Under the pieces are notes generated by a model. It had not been told where the DNA came from. It was given only the letters and a program-made list of their open reading frames with translations, and ran no database searches. 8,113 nt of DNA from Chromatiales bacterium (GTDB taxonomy: Bacteria > Pseudomonadota > Gammaproteobacteria > Chromatiales > Chromatiaceae), in assembly GCA_024762485.1 (NCBI GenBank), contig JANTHH010000123.1:1-8113 (forward strand), written 5' to 3'. A program made the translations under genes and the position numbers. This document shows positions 1 to 5,867 of this stretch, in pieces (the first letter of the stretch is position 1; each line of letters begins with the position of its first letter).

Positions 1-275
1 CCGATCACGTTCCGGGTGGTGCTCAACAGCTGCGGCCAGGTCACATCCATCTCGGCCACGCGCTGTTCGAACAGGGGGTGGTGACGGTAATCGGCCAGCA
101 GCTGGATGGCATGACGCAGGGTCTTGCTGGGAATCGTCCCCTGGTGGGTGCATCCACCCCCGACCTGCGCCTGCCGTTCGATCACCGCGACCCGCTTGCC
201 GGCCTTTGCCAACTTCATCGCGGCGCCCTCGCCCGCCGGTCCCGAACCGATCACCACCACATCATACTGTTGCAC
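1..275 (-). CDS. sthA: Soluble pyridine nucleotide transhydrogenase (Si-specific), N-terminal part
   Basis: This is the first 91 residues of a flavoprotein that moves reducing equivalents between NADPH and NAD+ in the cytoplasm; the rest lies beyond the left edge. The start MQQYDVVVIGSGPAGEGAA is the FAD-binding Rossmann motif (GSGPAG, residues 10-15). The segment GGGCTHQGTIPSK (39-51) is the SthA signature: the first redox cysteine of the disulfide oxidoreductase family is kept (Cys42), but the second, five residues later, is Thr47. That matches SthA and excludes lipoamide dehydrogenase or glutathione reductase. E. coli SthA has Trp where this protein has Gln45. The only usable start is GTG at 275-273, because the frame is closed by TGA a few codons upstream and the nearest upstream ATG is out of frame. 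An AGGTG about seven bases before it can serve as ribosome binding site. The gene is divergent from the small gene at 413. Confidence 0.93.
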   Translation of the reverse strand, partial: MQQYDVVVIGSGPAGEGAAMKLAKAGKRVAVIERQAQVGGGCTHQGTIPSKTLRHAIQLLADYRHHPLFEQRVAEMDVTWPQLLSTTRNVI

Positions 276-308
276 TTGACCGCACCTGGCTCATCCTCTG
301 GGACCCAT

Positions 309-360
309 AAATTAGCACAGCGCGGCACCTCCGCAGGGTGAATCGAAGGGGTGCTAAGAT
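309..360. promoter_or_regulatory. Divergent promoter region with a 7-bp inverted repeat
   Basis: TTAGCAC (312-318) and its exact reverse complement GTGCTAA (351-357) are separated by 32 bases in the gap between sthA and the 109-residue gene. Read outward, each arm gives an extended -10-like sequence: TGCTAATTT toward sthA and TGCTAAGAT toward the small gene. The symmetry places both -35 regions on the same bases (332-337), which match the sigma-70 -35 consensus poorly. The positions fit leaders of about 25 and 45 bases. A 7-bp dyad in a gap this size could occur by chance. Confidence 0.3.
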
Positions 361-412
361 GGCGTGGTGCGCGCAGCGAGTGCACTTGCAGGAACCCTTG
401 AGAGCCACCCCC

Positions 413-742
413 ATGCCCTATTTTGAAGAAAACCCACTTTGCAGACTCTCTGCCCAACCGGAAGATGCCGACCTGGAACTGGACCTGCGGGGCCTGGACA
501 GGGAGGCCGCGTTACGACAGGTCGAGACACTGTTGCAGGCGGGGACGGATGTCGCCGGCAAGCGGGTCTACATCCGTTTCGACCCGGCACAGGGTGATGG
601 ACGCGAGACCCTCTTTCTGCCACTCGGACGACGTCTGCTGGTCGCACGCAAGGCGGGACAGCTGACAGGTTGCCTGCCCGCATCCGCTGGCGATGGCTAT
701 CACGTGACACTCGCCGCCAATCCTGCCGGCAGTGATGACTGA
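413..742 (+). CDS. Small protein with degenerate Smr-like pattern, function unknown
   Basis: This gene encodes a predicted soluble 109-residue protein with no signal peptide or membrane helix. I do not recognise it as a named family. Residues 21-28 (LELDLRGL), followed by an amphipathic helix (REAALRQVETLL), resemble the LDLxGL-plus-helix opening of Smr domains of MutS2 and small Smr proteins. The second strand (KRVYIRF, 50-56) and the Gly-containing end before a strand (GDGYHVTL, 93-100) also fit that order. The HGxG loop expected of active Smr nucleases is absent, replaced by FDPAQGDG, so a nuclease role is doubtful. ATG 413 was preferred over an in-frame GTG at 338 because the earlier segment is Arg/Cys-rich and unlike a folded N-terminus, and because 338 lies upstream of the possible -10. 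The ribosome binding site is weak (GAGAG at 400-404). lexA follows after 80 bases with its own promoter. Confidence 0.6.
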   Translation: MPYFEENPLCRLSAQPEDADLELDLRGLDREAALRQVETLLQAGTDVAGKRVYIRFDPAQGDGRETLFLPLGRRLLVARKAGQLTGCLPASAGDGYHVTLAANPAGSDD

Positions 743-745
743 GGC

Positions 746-775
746 TGGACAAGTTCTCCCTGTGTTCTATATTAT
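746..775 (+). promoter_or_regulatory. lexA promoter
   Basis: TGGACA (746-751) differs from the -35 consensus TTGACA at one base. It is followed after 16 bases by TATATT (768-773), or after 18 bases by TATTAT (770-775); each matches TATAAT at five of six bases. Transcription would start near 780-783, about 40 bases before the lexA ATG. The upstream GTTC repeat lies between the -35 and -10, and the downstream GAAC repeat covers the probable start site. Repressor bound at either would block RNA polymerase. Confidence 0.6.
753..767 (+). promoter_or_regulatory. Predicted LexA operator 1, GTTC-N7-GTTC
   Basis: GTTC (753-756) recurs at 764-767 with exactly seven bases between. The repeated unit extends to GTTCT, giving an 11-base period, about one helical turn. 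GTTC-N7-GTTC is the SOS box form known in Alphaproteobacteria. It sits between the -35 and -10 of the lexA promoter. Assignment to LexA is inference from position and form; no E. coli-type CTGT-N8-ACAG box is seen in this gap. Confidence 0.6.
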
Positions 776-778
776 GGC

Positions 779-797
779 AAGAACCTAACAAGAACCT
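779..797 (+). promoter_or_regulatory. Predicted LexA operator 2, GAAC-N7-GAAC
   Basis: AAGAACCT (779-786) is repeated perfectly at 790-797, three bases apart, so the GAAC cores at 781-784 and 792-795 are separated by seven bases. This is the alphaproteobacterial SOS box read on the opposite strand. The two operators therefore face each other in an inverted arrangement, 28 bases centre to centre, around the -10. This site covers the likely transcription start and early leader of lexA, as expected for autorepression. Confidence 0.62.
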
Positions 798-822
798 GCC
801 ACCTCAACACAAGGAAGAAGCC

Positions 823-1449
823 ATGTCGCCGACGCTGACCCGACGCCAGCAGGAGATCTACGATTACCTGCGTGACCACCTGGACGACTTCCCTCACCCA
901 CCCACCCTCGACGAGTTGTGCACCGCCCTGGGTCTGAAATCACGCGGCTCCCTGCACAAGCAGATTCAGGCGCTGATCGATGCCGGGCTGGTCGAGCCGA
1001 TGAACAACCAACGCCGTGGCATCCGTCTGGCTGAACAATCTGCCGCCCCCACCAGCCCACACCCCGGCGAGGACGAATTGCCGCTCTACGGTGCGATCGC
1101 CGCGGGCCGTCCGATCGAGGCGATCAGCAACCCCGAGACCATCCCCGTACCGCCCATGCTGCGCACCGACAAGCCCTGCTACGTGTTGGAAGTGAATGGC
1201 GACTCGATGATCGATGAAGGGATCCTCGATGGCGACCTGGTGGTGATCGAACAGCGCGACCAGGCACGCAATGGCGAGATCGTGGTGGCACTGGTGGAGG
1301 GCAGCGATGCCACCCTCAAACGCATCGAGCAACAACCCGGCAAGACCATCCTGCACCCGGCCAACAGCACAATGTCTCCCATGGTCTTTCCACCCGACCA
1401 GGTACAGGTTCAGGGCGTGCTGGTCGGGCAGATGCGTCGCTATCACTAG
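823..1449 (+). CDS. lexA: LexA repressor, SOS regulator
   Basis: This 208-residue repressor controls DNA-damage genes; on contact with RecA filaments it cleaves itself and is inactivated. The N-terminal winged helix-turn-helix spans about residues 3-70, with PPTLDEL at 26-32 and the recognition helix around SRGSLHKQIQAL (40-51). The C-terminal S24-type protease domain shows the scissile Ala94-Gly95 pair in AIAAGRP, the catalytic Ser128 in NGDSMID and the general-base Lys166 in DATLKRIE. All three elements needed for autoproteolysis are present, and the length fits the family. The recognition helix differs strongly from E. coli LexA and shares the S-[KR]-x-x-[IL]-H-[RK] pattern of alphaproteobacterial LexA, which agrees with the direct-repeat operators upstream. 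ATG 823 follows AAGGA (811-815) at a spacing of seven. No sulA-like or imuA/imuB-like gene follows it; the next gene is convergent. Confidence 0.96.
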   Translation: MSPTLTRRQQEIYDYLRDHLDDFPHPPTLDELCTALGLKSRGSLHKQIQALIDAGLVEPMNNQRRGIRLAEQSAAPTSPHPGEDELPLYGAIAAGRPIEAISNPETIPVPPMLRTDKPCYVLEVNGDSMIDEGILDGDLVVIEQRDQARNGEIVVALVEGSDATLKRIEQQPGKTILHPANSTMSPMVFPPDQVQVQGVLVGQMRRYH

Positions 1450-1488
1450 CATCGATCTGCCAGCGTACACACCGGCCGCGGGCAGGAA

Positions 1489-3441
1489 CTACCAGCGATA
1501 CTCGGCCTTCACCTGGCTGCCGTTGCCGATGAATTCCACGCTCTCGCACAGTGACCTCACCAGCGCCACACCCCGGCCATGGGCAGAATCATTGCCCTCG
1601 CCCGCCCGTGTGAACACGCGCTCGACATCGAATCCCTCACCGGAGTCGCTCACAGTCAGTGTGATACTGCCGCCATCTTTCTCGACGGCATTGGCGAGCC
1701 GGATCTCCACCTCGCCTGTCTTTAGATCTCCCAGCAACTGATCCCGCAAGGCGTAGTACTCCACGTAGCCTTCCGGTGTCTGCTTCAACTGTGAATCAAG
1801 CTGTAGCACGCCATGATCGAGGGCGTTTTTGTACAACTCGCCCAGCACAAGGTCTGCATGCTCAATGGACTGGTTCTCTGCGTTGAATTCCTTGATGACG
1901 TGACTGAGTACCGGCACCGGATTGAAGGTTGCCAGCGCATCCGCCTCGAGCTTCAGGGTCAATGCCCAATGACTGGCGACGGGTTGATGCTCGTCAAGGC
2001 TGCTGACCGCGGCGGTCTTCTGCACGGTCTGTCTTTCTGTCTGCGCGATGACAAAGGTCACATCATCTCCCTGGGCTGCCCCGTCACAGTACTTGAGCAG
2101 GTCGTGCTGCAGCGCCTTCGCGACGTCCTTGATGCTTTTCACCTGGTTCAGGACGGTCTCGAGACGACGTTCACCGTACTGCTCACCGCTCTTGTTACGC
2201 TGTTCGATGACACCATCGGTCGCCATGAACAACTGATCACCCGCCTCCATCCTGATAACCAGTGGCCGCTCGTCGAGAAGATTCTCCCCGAGGATCCCGA
2301 GGGGGGGAGAGAGTGAATCGATCCGGGTGCGGATGGTGCCATCCCGCCCGTCCAGCACATAGACGGAAGGCAGGCCTGCGTTCCAGATCCGCAGGCGCGA
2401 CCGCGTACCGTCCAGCTCGGCCAGGCAGCCCGCCAGAAAGAGGTTGTCCGGCAGCTGATGGTAGATTTTGTTGTTGATCTCGCTGACGATGCACTCGACG
2501 CTGAAACCCTTCTGACTCATGCTGCGGAAGATATCGGCAACGGGTATTGCACCCAGACTGGCTGCCAGACCGTGGCCGGTAAAATCACCCAGAAGTATGT
2601 TCTGTGAACCATCAGGGCGCTGCTCGATCAGCAGCATGTCACCGTTGAATGCCGAATGGCTCGACAGGTGCCAGGCGATGTTCGGCAGGTCGAGTTTCTC
2701 CAGGGGCATGATGGAACCGAACACGGTCAACGCCATTGCGCGCTCTGCCTCATCCAGATCCCGCTGTTCCTCCAGTTTCCGGGTATGCTCACGCATGTCC
2801 CCCAGCAGCGTCTCTTTTTCCAGGCGTGCCTGAATCCCCTTGCGCAGTGAAATATGACTGCGGAGACTCATCAGCATCAGCATGATAATGAAGAACACCA
2901 GGAGAATGCCGAGACCTTGTCTTGCATCATCGACGACGAGATAGTGTGCAGCAAGCGGCCCGATGCTGAGCACCAGGAAAGTCGCAACGGACAACAGACT
3001 CGCGGAAAGCGTCGGCACCGACATTGCTGAAACACCGGCGATGATCCCGACGATAAGCACCTGCAGATCCAGCTGATCGGTTGTCAGGAAAACGTAGCTC
3101 GCAGCGGCCCATCCGAGCCCGCCCAGCACCACGCCGAGATAGTGTGCCGCATGCCATATCGAGGCCCCGTTTAAATACCCCCTGGACATGCGGCGATTGA
3201 AGAGCAGTCCGCTGAGCAGCCGCACCACGGCGACAGTAACCACGTAGATCAGCCAGTAAATCAACAGACCCTTATCGACGGCATTCGCAGCATAGACCGC
3301 CAGTACCAAGGCAATCGGCAGGATCGCGAATTGCGAGAAGACGAGGTTCTCGTACAGCGACGAAAGCAGCGCGGCGTCCACCCGGCCGCCCCGCACCCGC
3401 CTCATCACCGAGGCCAGCTCGCCAAACAGGGACATCATCAT
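1489..3441 (-). CDS. Membrane-anchored SpoIIE/PP2C phosphatase fused to RsbW-type kinase (HsbR-like)
   Basis: This 650-residue protein probably sets the phosphorylation state of the STAS protein encoded just upstream. Six membrane helices are visible at about 33-55, 59-80, 100-120, 126-142, 148-170 and 176-193. A charged coiled-coil linker follows (196-240). The SpoIIE/PP2C domain (about 250-470) carries the metal-binding aspartates in FNGDML (Asp268), LGDFTGHG (Asp286), ATDGVIE (Asp409) and GDDVTF (Asp459/460). The GHKL ATPase domain (about 500-650) has the N-box GELYKNALDHG with Glu535 and Asn539, then VSDSGEGFD (Asp599) and GRGVAL (622-627), so both kinase and phosphatase look intact. In Pseudomonas HsbR the phosphatase-kinase pair is preceded by a receiver domain; here it is preceded by a membrane sensor. 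The start is one of three consecutive ATG codons, 12 bases after the STAS stop, so co-translation is likely. The gene converges on lexA. Confidence 0.88.
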   Translation of the reverse strand: MMMSLFGELASVMRRVRGGRVDAALLSSLYENLVFSQFAILPIALVLAVYAANAVDKGLLIYWLIYVVTVAVVRLLSGLLFNRRMSRGYLNGASIWHAAHYLGVVLGGLGWAAASYVFLTTDQLDLQVLIVGIIAGVSAMSVPTLSASLLSVATFLVLSIGPLAAHYLVVDDARQGLGILLVFFIIMLMLMSLRSHISLRKGIQARLEKETLLGDMREHTRKLEEQRDLDEAERAMALTVFGSIMPLEKLDLPNIAWHLSSHSAFNGDMLLIEQRPDGSQNILLGDFTGHGLAASLGAIPVADIFRSMSQKGFSVECIVSEINNKIYHQLPDNLFLAGCLAELDGTRSRLRIWNAGLPSVYVLDGRDGTIRTRIDSLSPPLGILGENLLDERPLVIRMEAGDQLFMATDGVIEQRNKSGEQYGERRLETVLNQVKSIKDVAKALQHDLLKYCDGAAQGDDVTFVIAQTERQTVQKTAAVSSLDEHQPVASHWALTLKLEADALATFNPVPVLSHVIKEFNAENQSIEHADLVLGELYKNALDHGVLQLDSQLKQTPEGYVEYYALRDQLLGDLKTGEVEIRLANAVEKDGGSITLTVSDSGEGFDVERVFTRAGEGNDSAHGRGVALVRSLCESVEFIGNGSQVKAEYRW

Positions 3442-3453
3442 CTGCCATCCGAC

Positions 3454-3756
3454 TCAGCGGATGTCGAACAACCTGTCGAACTTGGCCACATCAAGAATCT
3501 TGCGCACGCTCTGGTTGGCACCGAACAGTGACACATTCGACCTCTCGTCGCCGGCATGCTTGCGCAGCATCAGCAACATACCCAATGCCGAGCTGTCCAT
3601 ATATTCCGTTTCCATGAGATTCACCACGTAGCTCGCGTCGGCATCCGTATCCTGATAGGCATCGCGAAACGCTTTCTGGATAGAAAAATCAAAGTTGCCG
3701 CTGATGCTGATCGTCAATTTTTGCTCGCTGTCAGAAAACTCTGAATTCACGCTCAT
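3454..3756 (-). CDS. STAS-domain anti-sigma-factor antagonist (HsbA/RsbV-like)
   Basis: This is a 100-residue single STAS domain, the usual length for anti-sigma-factor antagonists. Such proteins switch partners according to whether a conserved serine is phosphorylated. The sequence shows an N-terminal strand (KLTISISGNFDF, 13-24), a central strand (SYVVNLMETEYM, 42-53) and the phosphorylation loop DSSALG (54-59). The second serine, Ser56, aligns with the phosphorylated serine of SpoIIAA and RsbV. The next gene encodes a fused PP2C phosphatase and RsbW-type kinase, which would remove and add that phosphate. In Pseudomonas aeruginosa the analogous HsbA binds the flagellar anti-sigma factor FlgM or a diguanylate cyclase; the target here cannot be seen. 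ATG 3756 has GGGAA about nine bases upstream. Confidence 0.9.
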   Translation of the reverse strand: MSVNSEFSDSEQKLTISISGNFDFSIQKAFRDAYQDTDADASYVVNLMETEYMDSSALGMLLMLRKHAGDERSNVSLFGANQSVRKILDVAKFDRLFDIR

Positions 3757-3887
3757 TGCTCATATTCCCGCTGCTTCGGCATGCCTGTATGACCTGGAAA
3801 ACAGGGGCCATGCCGATATTGTCGATTGGATATCTCCATGTCTTTTGTGCCGGCCGCCATGATCACTGGCCGAACCCTGCCGCCCGA
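3757..3887 (-). other. Gap between receptor-like gene and STAS gene, no terminator seen
   Basis: These 131 bases lie between the receptor-like stop and the STAS start. I see no hairpin followed by a T-run on the minus strand, so read-through is plausible. There are two weak dyads: CGGCC/GGCCG around 3851-3872 and GATAT/ATATC around 3815-3834. No convincing sigma-70 promoter was found, so separate transcription of STAS and phosphatase/kinase is neither shown nor excluded. Confidence 0.3.
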
Positions 3888-5063
3888 TCAGAAAAGCTCG
3901 ATCTCACCCGACCCCATGGATTCCTGGGACACGGCCTTGCTGGGACGCTCGAGTCGCAGTTCGTGACTCGCCTGCAATCCGGCTCGCAACTGTTCGGCCA
4001 CGACAGGGGCATTTCCGCCGTCGCTATCGAGCTGCTGCAGGGTCTCGAGCAGCCGCCCCAGCCCCTCGAGCCGTTCGGCATGCCGCTCGGTGGCCTGCAG
4101 GGCCTGGGTGACGATGTCCTCGAACTGCAGTGACCGTACGGCCACGCCGACCTCCTGATCTATGACCCGGGCAATGTCGGAAACCTGGCCGATCTGCTGA
4201 TTCGTCTGCCGGTTGACCTGTTCGAACTCCTGCATGGCATGGTCGACCTTGTCCTTGGACTCGATGGTGGCATTCATGTCCCTGCTGGCCATCTCACTGA
4301 CGGTACTTCGTACCCTCTCGATGGCCGCCTTACCTTCGCCCACCTGGCCGCGAATCTGCTCGTTCATGCTGTTCGAACGCTGCGAGAGCCGACGAACCTC
4401 ATCAGCAACCACCGCAAAGCCGCGTCCCGCTTCACCGGCTCGCGCCGCCTCGATGGCCGCATTGAGTGCCAGCAGGTTGGTCTGATCGGCGATCTCCTTG
4501 ACGTCCTCCAGCAGGGTGAATACCCCGTCCATGTGCTCGACCATGTCGTCGATGTTGTGCACCGCCTCGACACTGCCACGACTGACATCCACCATGATCT
4601 CCACAAAATAATTGAGCAGACCGCTGGTTTCCGCCGCGAACGCCTGCACATTGCCAGCGCCTTCATGGTTATCGGTGTGCTCGATGACCTCATGGACCAG
4701 CTGCTCCTGCCGCTGCACCTGTTCGACCAGGGTATGAAAGCTGTTGCCAAGATCGCTGATGGCCTCCCGCATCAGCTGTGTGATGCGCTGGATCTCGTAA
4801 CGGGTCTCCTCCACCTCGCGGCCGATCTCGTCGGCCAGTGACTGCAGGTTCGTCTTGATCTCGCTGATCGCAGCCTCGTCAACAGCCGGCCTGGCCGCCT
4901 CTGCCCGCTGTGCCTTATTCCTGCCACAGGAAAAACCCACCAGGCCCCAAAGCAGGCTGATGCCCGCCAGTACGGAAAGTGGATAGGAATCAGCCAGGCC
5001 AGACCACCAGACCGCCAGCGTAACCGACGTGGCCACCAGGATTTTCACCAGTTTGAATGTCAT
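3888..5063 (-). CDS. Methyl-accepting-chemotaxis-like protein without sensor domain, CheZ-like C-terminal motif
   Basis: This 391-residue protein is anchored by two short membrane helices (about 4-21 and 28-46) joined by a very short loop. It has no periplasmic ligand domain and no recognisable HAMP. A long helical region then leads to the canonical chemoreceptor hairpin tip at 191-230 (IADQTNLLALNAAIEAARAG and the residues up to DEVRRLSQRS), which normally contacts CheW and CheA. The returning helix contains LQFEDIVTQAL (322-332). Asp326 and Gln330 have the same D-x-x-x-Q spacing as the catalytic pair of the CheY phosphatase CheZ (FQDLTGQ). After a variable tail, the protein ends in GEIELF, which resembles the CheY-binding acidic Phe-ended peptide of CheZ. 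Obvious methylation heptads and an NWETF tether are absent. ATG 5063 was chosen because it keeps the first membrane helix; its ribosome binding site is poor. A link to the following STAS and phosphatase/kinase genes is inferred from order and strand. Confidence 0.85.
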   Translation of the reverse strand: MTFKLVKILVATSVTLAVWWSGLADSYPLSVLAGISLLWGLVGFSCGRNKAQRAEAARPAVDEAAISEIKTNLQSLADEIGREVEETRYEIQRITQLMREAISDLGNSFHTLVEQVQRQEQLVHEVIEHTDNHEGAGNVQAFAAETSGLLNYFVEIMVDVSRGSVEAVHNIDDMVEHMDGVFTLLEDVKEIADQTNLLALNAAIEAARAGEAGRGFAVVADEVRRLSQRSNSMNEQIRGQVGEGKAAIERVRSTVSEMASRDMNATIESKDKVDHAMQEFEQVNRQTNQQIGQVSDIARVIDQEVGVAVRSLQFEDIVTQALQATERHAERLEGLGRLLETLQQLDSDGGNAPVVAEQLRAGLQASHELRLERPSKAVSQESMGSGEIELF

Positions 5064-5068
5064 TCTCT

Positions 5069-5083
5069 GAACACACCCTGTTC
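5069..5083 (-). repeat. Inverted repeat in the leader of the receptor-like gene
   Basis: GAACA (5069-5073) and TGTTC (5079-5083) are perfect 5-bp arms around a 5-base spacer, ending five bases before the ATG. Read as RNA from the minus strand, the loop exposes GGGTG, the only Shine-Dalgarno-like bases nearby. It could be a small translational hairpin or an operator. It contains inverted GAAC/GTTC halves, unlike the direct repeats before lexA. Confidence 0.3.
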
Positions 5084-5104
5084 GTCATACCTCACTGCTG
5101 AGTA

Positions 5105-5131
5105 CTAACGGCAGGGGGTGGGGATTCTTCA
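5105..5131 (-). promoter_or_regulatory. Possible sigma-28 (FliA) promoter of the receptor-like gene
   Basis: On the minus strand TGAA (5131-5128) is followed after exactly 15 bases by GCCGTTAG (5112-5105). The flagellar sigma-28 consensus is TAAA-N15-GCCGATAA, so three of four and six of eight bases match. Transcription would begin near 5098, about 35 bases before the ATG. Chemoreceptor genes are often under FliA control, which adds some weight, but the match is imperfect in a GC-rich sequence. Confidence 0.28.
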
Positions 5132-5156
5132 GTCCTGCGAGTGAAAAATCAGCCGC

Positions 5157-5867
5157 TCAGTGCAGGGATGACTGCGACTGCAGGTAGAAGGCTGCCAGGG
5201 AGAGATCGGCGGCGCGGGTGATCTTGATATTGTCGTCGTGACCCTCGACCATCTGTGGCCGGTGCCCGGCCCATTCCATGGCGCTGGCCTCGTCGGTGAC
5301 GGCGACACCGGCAGCGATGGCGCCGTGCAGGGCCTTGCGAAGCATACCCAGGCGGAACATCTGTGGGGTGAAGGCGTGCCAGAGGTGGCTCCTGTCCACC
5401 GTCGCCACGACACCGCCCCGGGCATCGGTGCGCTTCATGGTGTCGCGCACCGGTACCCCCAGCAGCCCGCCCGCCGGGTGGTCGGAAATCGTGTCCATCA
5501 ACTTGTCGATATCCCAGCGACGGATGCAGGGCCGGGCGGCATCGTGGACCAGTACCCAATCATCCGCTGCGCCTCGTGCGGTCAATGCATCGAGCGCATT
5601 GAGCACCGAGTGACAACGTTCCGCACCACCGGTCACCCGCTGCAGGTCGGGATGGTCGGCGAATGCGCTGTCCGGCCACCAGCCGTCCTCTGCGCCGAGG
5701 GCGACAACGGCCCCGTCGATGCGCGGATGCAGCAACAGGCGTTCCAGGGTGTGATCGATCACCGGCCGGCCGGCCAGATCGAGATACTGCTTGGGGATGG
5801 CCGAGCCCATGCGCCGGCCGACACCGGCAGCGGGGATCACTGCCCAGTGTCGCACCGGGCTGCTCAT
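5157..5867 (-). CDS. ispD: 2-C-methyl-D-erythritol 4-phosphate cytidylyltransferase
   Basis: This 236-residue cytoplasmic enzyme transfers CMP from CTP to methylerythritol phosphate, the third step of the non-mevalonate isoprenoid pathway. The nucleotide-binding N-terminus PAAGVGRRMGSAIPKQY (12-28) includes the conserved Arg19 and Lys26. Further family motifs are GGAERCHSV (80-88), VHDAARPC (107-114), VPVRDTMKR (138-146), TDEASAME (191-198) and NIKITRAADL (213-222, Lys215). The length is normal and no key residue appears lost. The start ATG overlaps the ftsB stop by four bases (ATGA), so the two are translationally coupled. In many gammaproteobacteria ispF follows at once; here the next gene downstream is the chemoreceptor-like gene after 93 bases, so ispF must be elsewhere. 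Confidence 0.96.
   Translation of the reverse strand: MSSPVRHWAVIPAAGVGRRMGSAIPKQYLDLAGRPVIDHTLERLLLHPRIDGAVVALGAEDGWWPDSAFADHPDLQRVTGGAERCHSVLNALDALTARGAADDWVLVHDAARPCIRRWDIDKLMDTISDHPAGGLLGVPVRDTMKRTDARGGVVATVDRSHLWHAFTPQMFRLGMLRKALHGAIAAGVAVTDEASAMEWAGHRPQMVEGHDDNIKITRAADLSLAAFYLQSQSSLH

Noticed and set aside
64..75. TGTTCGAACAG palindrome in sthA as a LexA-type box
   Set aside because: It lies inside coding sequence encoding a plausible Leu-Phe-Glu-Gln stretch and lacks the N7 direct-repeat spacing.
338..412. Upstream GTG start for the 109-residue protein
   Set aside because: The extra 25 residues are Arg/Cys-rich with no domain character, and the start lies upstream of the possible -10 element.
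1459..1487. CTGCC...GGCAG dyad between the convergent genes as a bidirectional terminator
   Set aside because: The arms are only five bases with a loop of nearly twenty and no T-run on either side.
3812..3819. GCCGATAT on the plus strand, like a sigma-28 -10 element
   Set aside because: The bases 15 upstream are CCTG, not TAAA, and it points toward the 3' end of the receptor-like gene with no plus-strand gene following.
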